64,000 nt of DNA, from NCBI GenBank assembly GCA_964497585.1, contig CAZCDS010000008.1, positions 62,001 through 126,000 of the forward strand, given 5' to 3'. Shown here piece by piece: positions 18,673 to 27,908 of this stretch. Both the position numbers and the translations under genes were made by a program. Source of the DNA: CAZCDS01 sp964497585 (GTDB taxonomy: Bacteria > Desulfobacterota > Desulfomonilia > Desulfomonilales > Desulfomonilaceae). Under the pieces are notes generated by a model. The model was not told the DNA's origin. It did not search any database and saw only the letters and a list, made by a program, of their open reading frames with translations. Position 1 is the stretch's first letter. Each line of letters starts with the position of its first letter.

Positions 18673-19527
18673 TCAGGCCGCCCATCCCTTGGCTTTCAGT
18701 AGAGGCGCGGGATCCACGAGATGCTTTCTCCACCAGGCACGCGCGTCGGGAAGGCCCATGGCGACCGCCAGGATTTCCGTGATGTAGACGACCGGCAAAT
18801 CATAGCGTGTTCCGGTCTCAGCCTCGATCTCCTTCTCGCGCGTGTCGAGGTTCGCCTGGCACATGGGGCAATCGGTGACGAGGATCTCTCCGCCGGCTTC
18901 AAGTGCGGCCTCAAAGAGCTTGCCCGACAGGCGTCGCACCACGTCCGACCGGGTCATGGCGAGGTTGCCGCCGCAACAGTCGGTCTTGTAGCTCCATTTG
19001 ACGACGTCGGCGCCGAGGATTTCCAGGATCATGTCCATCTCCAGTGGATCTTCGGGCCGGGGATGATTGATCGCGGCCGGCGGGCGAACCGTCAGGCACC
19101 CGTAGTAGGGCACCGCGCGCAGGCCGATAAGGGGAACTTTGACCCTTTCGCGTATCCTTTGGAGGATTGGTTCCCGGACAAGCATCTCATTGACGTGGAG
19201 CACCTCGACTCCGGTAACAGTCGCAGGATCGAATGCTGTTTCCTGCCTCTCTCTATATGCGGCCTGGGCAAGCTTCAGCCGGTGGTAACAGGCGGCACAG
19301 GGGACGAGAAGAGGGCCGCTCCTCTCCGCGGCCAGCACAAGGTTGCGAGCGGGCAGTTCCACAGCCGCTTCCGGGTGCATCACATGCGCACTGCTGGCGC
19401 CGCAACAGTTCCAATCATCGAGTTCGGTTACGTTCACGTCGAGGCCCCGGAAAACAGCGACTATACTGTCATGATAGTCATGGGCAGTTCCGTGGAGCGT
19501 ACAACCAGGATAATAACTGACGTCCAT
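18673..19527 (-). CDS. hdrB: Heterodisulfide reductase subunit B-like protein
   Basis: Two CCG cysteine domains typical of HdrB: YYPGCTLHG, DWNCCGASSAH and CAACYHRL in the first; YYGCLTVRP, TDCCGGNLAM and DCPMCQANLD in the second. HdrB binds non-cubane [4Fe-4S] clusters that reduce a disulfide, or a related substrate, in the HdrABC complex. In non-methanogens the substrate is unknown. The frame is open to 19563, but ATG 19527 gives the usual MDVSYYPGCT start and has GGAAGAG upstream. It sits between hdrC (42 bp upstream) and hdrA (34 bp downstream), giving a single transcription unit. Confidence 0.93.
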   Translation of the reverse strand: MDVSYYPGCTLHGTAHDYHDSIVAVFRGLDVNVTELDDWNCCGASSAHVMHPEAAVELPARNLVLAAERSGPLLVPCAACYHRLKLAQAAYRERQETAFDPATVTGVEVLHVNEMLVREPILQRIRERVKVPLIGLRAVPYYGCLTVRPPAAINHPRPEDPLEMDMILEILGADVVKWSYKTDCCGGNLAMTRSDVVRRLSGKLFEAALEAGGEILVTDCPMCQANLDTREKEIEAETGTRYDLPVVYITEILAVAMGLPDARAWWRKHLVDPAPLLKAKGWAA

Positions 19528-19569
19528 AATAATACTCTTCCGATGGGGTGAGAAAACCGGCAAGCCCAG

Positions 19570-20127
19570 TCAGGAATGATCGGGAGACCGCCGATCGAGT
19601 ATACTCCGAACCTCTTTGCGGCCCTTGATTCTGTCCGGAAGCATCCTTATGCGGCCCCGCATGAACATCTCTTTGCCCAGATCCATATCTTCGAAAAGGG
19701 TCATGGTATTCAGCTTGTACCGGGTGATGAGTTCCATCTCGTGGACCCGGCCGTGGGTTCGTATGGCCTTCATGAAGGCCTCGTGAAAGGCACGCACTTG
19801 AGGCAGGCTCACCTGACCGCTCTCCATGGACATCCTCCGCAGCGCGTCCATCGCGTGGGCGAGATCGATATCGTTGGGACAACGTGTCGAGCAGGTGATG
19901 CAGGATGCGCAGACCCATATGGTTTCCGACGTCAGCACCCTTTCCCGCTGTCCGAGTTGGATGAGTCTGATCAGTATGTTTGGTGCGAGATCCATCGCGA
20001 AGGTAACGGGACACCCGATTGTGCATTTCCCGCAATGGAAGCACGCGGAGATCGGCACTCCGGAGAGGCGCTCGACCTCAGCGAGAAAGGACCCGTCATC
20101 AGGACGAACAATATCGGTGGCTTCCAA
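19570..20127 (-). CDS. hdrC: Heterodisulfide reductase subunit C-like ferredoxin
   Basis: A 185-residue protein with two [4Fe-4S] motifs, CFHCGKCTIGCP (from residue 30) and CASCITCSTRCP (from about 73), followed by a helical C-terminus. This is the HdrC pattern, a relay between HdrA and HdrB. The start is TTG at 20127 with GGAG about 9 nt upstream; no ATG is available before the first cysteine motif. It is the first gene of the hdrC-hdrB-hdrA operon, so the promoter should lie in the short divergent gap shared with the efflux gene starting near 20338. Confidence 0.92.
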   Translation of the reverse strand: MEATDIVRPDDGSFLAEVERLSGVPISACFHCGKCTIGCPVTFAMDLAPNILIRLIQLGQRERVLTSETIWVCASCITCSTRCPNDIDLAHAMDALRRMSMESGQVSLPQVRAFHEAFMKAIRTHGRVHEMELITRYKLNTMTLFEDMDLGKEMFMRGRIRMLPDRIKGRKEVRSILDRRSPDHS

Positions 20128-20337
20128 ACCTAGCTGCTCCAGCAGAATCTTTCCCTACCGGGTAACTCAAGCTTAGTCCGAGCGCGAACGCCTGTCAAGT
20201 TCACACGTTTTGCAGGCCCCGTACCGGACTGTCGGGAAAGATCGGCGTTGACTGGGGCGATGGGCGTGGATTATGCTCAGGGACCACTGCAAAACCCGTT
20301 TATCGAGGAAACCGCATCGATCAACGGGGACAGATCC

Positions 20338-22635
20338 ATGGAAACCATGAACGAAGCGCTCAGTCCTGCAGGCGACCGCCCTGAAGTGGAAGAGGCACAG
20401 CCTCGGCTGCAGGAAGTCCTTCGCTCGCTGAGAGTTTTCAATTCCCTGCGAATCTGTCTGGCCACAACGATCTGCGTCTGTATCAGTGCCTGGTTTCGCA
20501 TCCCCCTCTGCTTTGAGTCGGTCATCGGCGTACTGGTTCTCTTTTCCATCTACAACAGCCGGCTTGTCCAAAAGGGACTGGAACGGTTCTTCGGTCGGGT
20601 TCTCGGAGTGGTGGCCGGTCTCGTCTTGGCCGATCTCCTCTATGATGTGCTCCCGTTGTTCGCTCTCGCCATGACTGTCGCGCTGTTCTGGGGCATGTAC
20701 CGGTACGTGGAAGGAAAAATCCCGTATGGATCGGCGAATGCGGCGTTCACCTTGGCCGCAATCATGATCGTCGCAACCGTCTCGCCGACGTCGGTCACCG
20801 ATTTTGGGCTTCATTGGGTGCTGCAGGTCGGTATAGGCGTCGCGGTGGCGCTGATCATCAATGTCCTGCTCCCCTTTCGTGTGGGGAACGCCCTCAACAC
20901 GGGAACCATGGAGATCTTCGATTCCTGCGCGGAGAGACTGCACGCGCAGGCGGAGCGGATCGAAGGCCGACCGGACCGTACGAATCTAACCGATCTCTCA
21001 GAGGACACGTTCTCCGAGGTGCTGAAGCTCGCCGAGTCACGGCAACTACTCCGTCATGAGGGCCCCTTTTCGCCTGATCTGTATCGACGGCTCTTCTCGC
21101 ACGCACGAACACTCTTCCACAAAATCGACTTCCTGGATGAGCAGCTTCGGGGTCTTCCCCTTGATCGGCTCCCACGAGGCTCTGGCGAAGTCCTCGCGGG
21201 TACCCTGCGCGTGCTGGGCGATCATTGCGAACAGCTTGCAGAATCAATCTGGACGTCCTCACCAAAGGAGTTCGAACGGTCTGCGGTCGAGCAATCCGTC
21301 AAGGAGCTGGAGGACTCTTACGGAGCCATGCGTGCGGAACCGCCGGTGGACGAAGATGAGCGGGAAACACGAAAGGAGTTTGCAGGAATTGTCGGCTCCG
21401 TGCAGGACATTGAATGGGAACTCCTACGCGCGCGGTCGCATCACATGGGCATGGTCCGGGGAGATATCAGTACCGCTCCCGTGACTTACGTTCCGACACC
21501 CGCTCCCAAAACCCGACTGGCGGTCAACTGGGAGAACGTCCGGCACGCGGCAAAGGTTACCGCGGCCATTCTTATAGCCTTTGGGGGCCTCGCGTACTGG
21601 GACATGCCCGGCGGAGAACAGGGGCTCGTCGCGGGAATGATCGTGGGCGGGCAGGCAAATCTGGGCCGATCACTGATGAAGTGGAGGCTCCGAGCGACGG
21701 GCGCTCTTTTCGGGGCCTTGTACGGCGTCTTCGCCATACTCGTAGTCGCGCATCTTCCCTATTTTCCTGTTATGCTGTGGTTGCTGCTCATCGGAATATT
21801 CATTGCAACCTATGTGGCCGGGGGATCCGAACGAATCGCGTACGCAGGGCTACAGGCGGCGATTGCCATCAGCGTTGTTCTCGTGTACGACCCGGGGCCG
21901 CCGGTCTCCATGGACGCGGTTGAAGGCCGGTTCTGGGGAGCGGTATTCGGCGGCCTCATCGCGGTGGTCGTTCATCATCTTTTTTGGCCTGTCGATCCCC
22001 TGGAAAGCTTGCGACGGCACCTCGCAGGGGTGCTCGGCTCCTCCGCGCAGTTTTTCAGAGAATCGGTGTTCCTTGTGCCGGACAACGAACGGGAATCGCG
22101 ACGTGTTTCCGAACTCTTGACCACTGAAATGCAAAAAGGCTTGAAACTCCTCGGTGACTCCCGCCACATGATGGACGGGTCGAGGCGAGGCGTGGACCTC
22201 TATGAACGGGCGTTGGGGAGTTTAGCGAACATCCTTGCCGTCCTTTCGACCTTGCAACGAACCTGCGCCGAGGCCCAGGATAACCGTGCCCTGAGGGCCT
22301 TTCTCGAAGATCTTTGCAGTGTAAACCAGCGGGTCGCACAAGCCTTCGACCAGTTGCAAGACCGGATGATCTCTTTGGAACCGCTTGACACGACGGTTAA
22401 GGTCAGAGAAATTGAGAGGGAATTCCACTCCCGTGTCGAGGAATTTCGCCGGAGCGAAAAAACGGCCTCGGAAGACGCGCCAAGCGTGGCAACCCTCGCT
22501 CTCACCCATGAGGCACTGGTCCGTCTGCTCGGGTTGTTGGCGGAGATTTCCGAGGTGACCGACGCTCTCTGTGCCGTCGACCCACGGGGAGGGACAAGCC
22601 GGCAAAGCTTCCATGAAAAGATTTCGACTTCATAA
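20338..22635 (+). CDS. FUSC family inner-membrane transporter (aromatic acid exporter-like)
   Basis: A protein of about 765 residues with the layout of the FUSC/YccS/AaeB family: an N-terminal block of about six membrane segments (from SLRICLATTICVCISAW), a long cytosolic helical region, a second membrane block (VTAAILIAFGGLAYW to AVFGGLIAVVVHHLFW) and a helical cytosolic tail. These proteins export aromatic or other organic acids together with an HlyD-like partner, which here overlaps its 3' end by 23 bp. The frame extends up to a TTG at 20248, but ATG 20338 fits the family start better. The substrate cannot be read from sequence. No outer-membrane factor gene is adjacent. Confidence 0.85.
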   Translation: METMNEALSPAGDRPEVEEAQPRLQEVLRSLRVFNSLRICLATTICVCISAWFRIPLCFESVIGVLVLFSIYNSRLVQKGLERFFGRVLGVVAGLVLADLLYDVLPLFALAMTVALFWGMYRYVEGKIPYGSANAAFTLAAIMIVATVSPTSVTDFGLHWVLQVGIGVAVALIINVLLPFRVGNALNTGTMEIFDSCAERLHAQAERIEGRPDRTNLTDLSEDTFSEVLKLAESRQLLRHEGPFSPDLYRRLFSHARTLFHKIDFLDEQLRGLPLDRLPRGSGEVLAGTLRVLGDHCEQLAESIWTSSPKEFERSAVEQSVKELEDSYGAMRAEPPVDEDERETRKEFAGIVGSVQDIEWELLRARSHHMGMVRGDISTAPVTYVPTPAPKTRLAVNWENVRHAAKVTAAILIAFGGLAYWDMPGGEQGLVAGMIVGGQANLGRSLMKWRLRATGALFGALYGVFAILVVAHLPYFPVMLWLLLIGIFIATYVAGGSERIAYAGLQAAIAISVVLVYDPGPPVSMDAVEGRFWGAVFGGLIAVVVHHLFWPVDPLESLRRHLAGVLGSSAQFFRESVFLVPDNERESRRVSELLTTEMQKGLKLLGDSRHMMDGSRRGVDLYERALGSLANILAVLSTLQRTCAEAQDNRALRAFLEDLCSVNQRVAQAFDQLQDRMISLEPLDTTVKVREIEREFHSRVEEFRRSEKTASEDAPSVATLALTHEALVRLLGLLAEISEVTDALCAVDPRGGTSRQSFHEKISTS

Positions 22636-23695
22636 GCCGACCCTGCGCGGCTGGATCTTCATCGGCATTGTCGTGTTGGTCTGTCTGGTGGTGTACTACG
22701 AGTTGGTCTGCCACTTTACTCCGTTCACCCGTGATGCCTATCTGCAGGCCTTTGTCGTGCAAATCGCACCTCAGGTCGCCGGATGGGTCACCGCAGTCCA
22801 CGTCTCCAACAACAGTTCAGTCGGGAAAGGACAGAGGCTCTTCGACATCGATCCGCGGCCGTACCGATATGCAGTGGATCGACTCGAGGCCACGATCGTG
22901 CAAACCCGGCAACAGGTGGCACAACTCACGCGCAAGAAGGAACGCCTCACCGATCTCATAAGACAACGCAAATCGGAACTGGCATTCGCGCAGGAAGATT
23001 TCGACAAAATCGAGGTTCTTCAAAAGGAAGGCGCCTACTCGCAGATCAAACGGGACAGGGCGCTTTCGATCCTGAATGAGAAAAGGGCCCTGCTCGGTGA
23101 GGCTGAGGAAGCAATGGCGGAAGTCGAGGAAGCCCTCAAAGCCCAGATCGGCGGAGTGCACGCGACCATCAAAGAGGTCCGGGCCAACCTGCAGAGAGCG
23201 CAGTTTGACCTTGCGCACACCACAGTGCGCTCGCCTGCCGACGGATACGTCTCAAACCTGCAGCTCACCGCGGGTTCCTACGTCAAGATCGGCGACCCTG
23301 TGCTCACCGTCATCGATAGGGACACCTGGTGGATCGTGGCGAACTTCAAGGAGAACGCCATGTCGCGCATCCGGAAGGGGCAGCCCGCGGAAATAAGTCT
23401 CCGCATGTTTCCCGGATACATCTTGCAGGCAAAGGTTCTCAGCGCGGATTGGGGAGTCAAGGTGGGGCAGGGAGAGCCCTGCGGGATGCTTCCCGACATC
23501 GCGGTACCCAAAAACTGGGTGAAACCACTTCAGAGATTTCCGGTGCGCCTAAAAATAGAGAACTTCCCGAAAGCGTTCCCCCGTCGTGTCGGCACAACTG
23601 CTACCGTCACCATTTATACCCAGCACAGCCGCATCTTCAACGGCCTCTCCCACCTGTGGCTCGTGATCGCAAGCTACCTGGATTACCTCTACTGA
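22613..23695 (+). CDS. HlyD/EmrA-type membrane fusion protein
   Basis: About 360 residues: a short basic N-terminus, one membrane anchor (GWIFIGIVVLVCLVVYY), a split biotinyl-lipoyl domain (QIAPQVAGWVTAVHVSNN ... TVRSPADGYVSNLQLTAG), a coiled-coil hairpin between the halves (about 90-190) and a beta-barrel segment (WWIVANFKENAMSRIRKG). It is the periplasmic adaptor linking the FUSC inner-membrane pump to an outer-membrane channel. ATG 22613 is chosen over an in-frame GTG at 22571 because it directly precedes the basic/TM start. It overlaps the FUSC stop, so the two are translationally coupled. Confidence 0.9.
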   Translation: MKRFRLHKPTLRGWIFIGIVVLVCLVVYYELVCHFTPFTRDAYLQAFVVQIAPQVAGWVTAVHVSNNSSVGKGQRLFDIDPRPYRYAVDRLEATIVQTRQQVAQLTRKKERLTDLIRQRKSELAFAQEDFDKIEVLQKEGAYSQIKRDRALSILNEKRALLGEAEEAMAEVEEALKAQIGGVHATIKEVRANLQRAQFDLAHTTVRSPADGYVSNLQLTAGSYVKIGDPVLTVIDRDTWWIVANFKENAMSRIRKGQPAEISLRMFPGYILQAKVLSADWGVKVGQGEPCGMLPDIAVPKNWVKPLQRFPVRLKIENFPKAFPRRVGTTATVTIYTQHSRIFNGLSHLWLVIASYLDYLY

Positions 23696-23851
23696 CGCCA
23701 ACCTCAACGGATCAAAAAGGCACAATCCCGTGGCGTCGGGGGGATGAAAGGCCCGCACCCTGTCCCGCTCCCGAAGAGAAAAGATTGAGGTGAGAGGGGA
23801 TACTGCCCGGTTGAGTGCAGAACCGTATTGCTGGAAATAATACCCAGCGGA

Positions 23852-23870
23852 CGCAGGCATTGAGCCTGCG
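23852..23870. terminator. Possible bidirectional hairpin between convergent genes
   Basis: Perfect 7-bp arms CGCAGGC/GCCTGCG around a 5-nt loop, between the adaptor gene (plus) and ppdK (minus). Neither side has a good T-run, so terminator function is uncertain. Confidence 0.35.
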
Positions 23871-23897
23871 CCACAGGGTGGAACAGTGGGCGGATAT

Positions 23898-26693
23898 CTA
23901 TAACTGCTTCGTGTAGTCGGGCTCCTCCATGAGGTTGGCGTGCGCCGCGGCGAGCCGCGCGATGGGCACTCTCGGACCCGAGCAGGAGACGTAGTTCAAG
24001 CCAACATGGTGGCAGAACCTGATAGAAGCGGGATGACCGCCATGCTCGCCGCAGATACCGATCTTCAGATCGGGTCGTGTCGTGCGTCCTTTCTCCACGC
24101 CGATTCTCATGAGTGCTCCGACGCCCCGCGTATCGAGCGATTCGAAAGGATTCTCCGGCACAATTCCTCTCTCCTGATAGTCCGGCAGGAACTTGTTCTC
24201 CGCATCCTCCCGGCTGAACGAGAAGGTCGCCTGGGTCAGGTCGTTGGTCCCGAACGAGAAGAACTCCGCAACTCTCGCCAACTCATCGGCGGTCACGCAG
24301 GCCCTCACGACCTCCATCATGGTCCCGTATTTGAATTTGAGCTTGACGCCGTATGACTCTTCGACGTCTTTCTGGACATCGTCCACGTATTTCTTCACCC
24401 ATTCCAATTCCTCGACGATCCCCACCTGCGGAACCATAATCTCCGGCTCCACTTCCACTCCTTCTTTGGTGCACTCGGCCGCGGCTTCGAGGATCGCCCT
24501 GATCTGCATAATGCTGATCTCCGGGAAGGTGATGCTCAGGCGCACTCCGCGATGACCGAGCATGGGATTTACCTCACGGAGCGTTCTCGCCCGCTGGAGC
24601 ATCGCCTCCTTCTTTTTGATGACGTCGCCGATCACTCCGGGATCGAGTTCTTCCACTGGTACGGGAAGGCTTCCAAGTTCGTCGGAGTAACGTGCGTGGA
24701 GGTCGGGATCGACCAGTTTGATGGTTTCAAAGAGTTTCCCGGCTGTCTTGACCGTGTCCTGAAGGTCTCTGAGATCTCGGAGCTGATCCTCCAGTTCATG
24801 CTCGAAGGGGAGGAATTCGTGTATCGGCGGGTCGAGCAGCCGAATGGTCACCGGGTAGGGGGACATCGCTTTGAAAATGCCGATGAAGTCGGAGCGCTGG
24901 ATCGGCAGAAGTCTGGCCAGTGCAGCTTCTCGATCCTCAACATTCTGGGCGAGGATCATATCGATGACCTTGGGAAGCCGGTCGGGCGCGTTGAACATGC
25001 GCTCGGTTCGGCACAGCCCGATACCGGTGGCCCCGTATCTTCGCGCTTTCTCCGCGTCCTCGGGGGTGTCAGCATTGGCCTGGACCCCGAGCTTAGCGGT
25101 TTCATCGGCCCATTGGAGAAGGGTGTCCATGTCGTCGGTCCATTCCGGTTCCACGGTCGGAATGGCTCCCAGATAGACGTTGCCGGATGCTCCATCGATG
25201 GTAATGACGTCTCCCTCGTGGATTACCTGGTCACCGACCTGGGCGATCCTGTGCTGGACGTCCACATGTATTCCTTCGGCCCCGGCCACGCAGGGTTTTC
25301 CCATCCCGCGGGCCACGACCGCCGCGTGCGAGGTCTTTCCTCCCCGGCTAGTGAGAATACCCTGGGACGCGAAGAAGCCATGGATGTCTTCGGGCTTGGT
25401 TTCCTCCCGAACGAGAATGACCTTTTCTCCGCCACGACCGCGAGCTTCGGCAGTATCCGCGTCGAAGACGCACTTTCCGGAAGCCGCGCCCGGCGATGCG
25501 GGAAGTCCTGTGGCCAGGGGCTTTGCGTCCGCGTTGGGATCGAGTCCGGGATAGAGGAGCTGTTCCAGGTGCTCGGGGTTTATCCGCAGGAGCGCCTCGT
25601 CCTTGGAAAGCAATCCCTCCTTGACCATCTCCACTGAAGTTCGGACCATAGCCTGGGCATTCATCTTGCCGTTTCGTGTCTGTAGGCAGTAGAGGGTCCC
25701 CTTTTCGATGGTGAATTCGAAATCCTGAATTTCTTTGTAATGCTGTTCAAGCCCTTTGCTCAGCTTTTCCAACTGGCTGTACAGATCAGGCATCTCATTG
25801 GCCATGGCCTGAACGGGCTTGGGAGTCCGAATTCCGGCCACGACATCTTCTCCCTGCGCGTTCACGAGGTATTCGCCGAACATCTGGTTTTCGCCGGTCG
25901 CGGGATCACGGGTGAAGCCAACGCCGGTTCCACTGTCACTTCCCATGTTGCCAAACACCATCGCCACTACGTTGGCCGCGGTGCCGTTGCACATCTGAGG
26001 CGTAATCTTGAACTCCCGGCGGTAGTCGATTGCTCGTTTCCCCATCCACGATCCGAACACCGCCTTAATCGACATGGTCAACTGCTCGTACACGTCTTCA
26101 GGGAAGGGCCTCAGAGCCTGCTCCTCGATCACGTGGAGAAAGAGATCGCTGATCTCCTTGAGATCGTCCACCGTGAGGTCGATGTCCGATTTCGCGCCGG
26201 ACTTGACCTTAATGGCCTCGAGAGTCTCGTCAAAATATTCATCAGGTATGCCGATGGCTACTTTGCCGAATAGTTGGATAAAGCGACGATACGCGTCATA
26301 TGCGAACCGTTCGTTACCGGTCTGTTTGATCAGGCCCGGAAGCGTGTCCGCATTGAGCCCCAGGTTGAGGATCGTGTCCATCATACCGGGCATGGAAAGG
26401 GCCGATCCGGACCGAACCGAGACCAGCAGCGGATTGTCGGGATCCCCGAAGACTCTTCCCGTGGCATTTTCCACAGCCTTGAGGTGCTCTTTCACCTCGT
26501 CCTCAAGACCTTCCGGCAGCTCTTTGTCGGGCGAGTCGAGGTACGCCAGGCAGGCCTCAGTGCTGATCACAAACCCGGGCGGGACATTCAGGCCGATCTG
26601 GGTCATCTCGCAGAGATTGGCTCCTTTGCCTCCCAAGAGTTGTTTGTTCTTCCCATCACCCTCGCTAAACGCGAAAATATACTTTTTGCTCAT
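23898..26693 (-). CDS. ppdK: Pyruvate, phosphate dikinase
   Basis: A 931-residue PPDK, interconverting pyruvate + ATP + phosphate and PEP + AMP + pyrophosphate. It has the N-terminal ATP-grasp region (LLGGKGANLCEMTQIGLNVPPGF), a central swivelling domain with phospho-histidine in GGKTSHAAVVARGMGKPC (H456), and a C-terminal PEP-binding TIM barrel with the catalytic cysteine in GICGEHGGHP (about C881). It is slightly longer than the typical 870-880-residue enzyme. It is transcribed alone and probably serves gluconeogenic PEP supply or PPi-linked energy conservation. Confidence 0.97.
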   Translation of the reverse strand: MSKKYIFAFSEGDGKNKQLLGGKGANLCEMTQIGLNVPPGFVISTEACLAYLDSPDKELPEGLEDEVKEHLKAVENATGRVFGDPDNPLLVSVRSGSALSMPGMMDTILNLGLNADTLPGLIKQTGNERFAYDAYRRFIQLFGKVAIGIPDEYFDETLEAIKVKSGAKSDIDLTVDDLKEISDLFLHVIEEQALRPFPEDVYEQLTMSIKAVFGSWMGKRAIDYRREFKITPQMCNGTAANVVAMVFGNMGSDSGTGVGFTRDPATGENQMFGEYLVNAQGEDVVAGIRTPKPVQAMANEMPDLYSQLEKLSKGLEQHYKEIQDFEFTIEKGTLYCLQTRNGKMNAQAMVRTSVEMVKEGLLSKDEALLRINPEHLEQLLYPGLDPNADAKPLATGLPASPGAASGKCVFDADTAEARGRGGEKVILVREETKPEDIHGFFASQGILTSRGGKTSHAAVVARGMGKPCVAGAEGIHVDVQHRIAQVGDQVIHEGDVITIDGASGNVYLGAIPTVEPEWTDDMDTLLQWADETAKLGVQANADTPEDAEKARRYGATGIGLCRTERMFNAPDRLPKVIDMILAQNVEDREAALARLLPIQRSDFIGIFKAMSPYPVTIRLLDPPIHEFLPFEHELEDQLRDLRDLQDTVKTAGKLFETIKLVDPDLHARYSDELGSLPVPVEELDPGVIGDVIKKKEAMLQRARTLREVNPMLGHRGVRLSITFPEISIMQIRAILEAAAECTKEGVEVEPEIMVPQVGIVEELEWVKKYVDDVQKDVEESYGVKLKFKYGTMMEVVRACVTADELARVAEFFSFGTNDLTQATFSFSREDAENKFLPDYQERGIVPENPFESLDTRGVGALMRIGVEKGRTTRPDLKIGICGEHGGHPASIRFCHHVGLNYVSCSGPRVPIARLAAAHANLMEEPDYTKQL

Positions 26694-27286
26694 GGCGGTA
26701 CCTCATGACAAACTGGATTTCCCGGTGTGCAAACGCTGTCTCCCCTGAGAGTCGATTCTCGTTGAGCGCAAACCGACCCGGGATCTGCCAATCCAACGAC
26801 CGGAAGAACCACGAATTTCTCGCCCAATTGCGTCGACTCGATACAAGGGGAATGAGTCCCACACCCTTGATGGCTGGTCGGAAGACTCTCAGGCCGTCAC
26901 CGGCGCGTTGAAGCCTTCTGAACAGATAACTGGCTCGAGCTTTCTCCGAGAAAGCTGACACAGACCCTGCAGAGCTTCTTTAAGCCTGAAGCGGTCCTTT
27001 CCCCGGCCGATAAAGACCCATAACAACATAGTGATAGCAGAAAAGCGTCCGGACTTGCAACAGAACTCTTCGTCCCACTCAACCATCTTTGCCCGTCGGC
27101 AGGCTGAAGCCCCCCGGCTGCCGAATCTGTCACGGGAAACCGCGACATGATCTTGACAACTCTTTTCCCGCGCCGCTAAGCCGCCCCGGACAGGATAAGC
27201 TTCTGAGGGCACAGCACGCCCTACCGCTCTTCCCACGGACCGAAAAGAGGTGAGCTCAACGGCCAAGATCAAACGGATACCGAAGT
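26694..27286. other. Divergent intergenic region ppdK / thioesterase
   Basis: About 590 bp with no supported gene. Reading frames on either strand lack family-like features. It should contain the ppdK promoter (minus) and that of the hotdog thioesterase (plus). No clear operator or RNA structure was recognised. Confidence 0.5.
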
Positions 27287-27763
27287 ATGCAACATCACAC
27301 GATAACCGAGGAGAGGGCACGATCCGTAAAGGAAGATTACGAGCGTGGTTTCATCAAGTTCTGCGGGCTCAGGGCCGTTCACGCACAATGGGGAGAGTTC
27401 CGCTCAAGGGTGGAGATCGACGAGCATCACCGGCAACAGGACGGCTTCATCCACGCCGGCGTGATGGCCCCCATGCCGGACCACACCGCGGGCTATTCGG
27501 CCTTTACGATCGTCCCGGAAACCATGCAGATCCTTACGATCGAATTCAAGATCAATTTCCTCCGACCCGCATTCGGTAAGGCTCTGGTCTGCCGGTCGCA
27601 CGTCATACGGGAAGGTCGCCAGGTTATCGTCTCCGAGTCCGAAGTCTTGGACGTGCAGAATGGTGAGGAAGTCCTCGTCGCGAAGGCCATGGTGACCCTC
27701 ATGGCCGTGCCCAAGAAGAAGCTCCTCGAATCGCCCAAGAACAACAAGCAGGGAACGCCATAG
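27287..27763 (+). CDS. PaaI-family hotdog-fold thioesterase
   Basis: A 158-residue single-domain hotdog protein. The family region HHRQQDGFIHAGVMAPMPDHTAGYSAF contains the usual G-x-x-H-x-G active-site stretch, followed by the central strand pattern LTIEFKINFLRPAFGKALVCRSHVIREGRQVIVSESEV. It probably hydrolyses small aromatic or acyl-CoA thioesters. It stands alone on the plus strand between ppdK and the secreted TPR protein gene; the C-terminal 20 residues are lysine/asparagine-rich and likely disordered. Confidence 0.88.
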   Translation: MQHHTITEERARSVKEDYERGFIKFCGLRAVHAQWGEFRSRVEIDEHHRQQDGFIHAGVMAPMPDHTAGYSAFTIVPETMQILTIEFKINFLRPAFGKALVCRSHVIREGRQVIVSESEVLDVQNGEEVLVAKAMVTLMAVPKKKLLESPKNNKQGTP

Positions 27764-27908
27764 TCCCGTACCGGCCTTCTCTCCCGGACGGATAAGGGAT
27801 AGGCTCTTCGTTGGATGGGCAGGGACGCTGGCCCCCATTCCCATCACCGTTTCCTTGGAGGTCCCCCCTCCTGGGGTAGACATTTCCAACGGAATCCTCA
27901 GTACAATG

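Noticed and set aside
24552..25637. 361-codon plus-strand frame opposite ppdK
   Set aside because: Antisense to conserved PPDK sequence including the phospho-histidine region.
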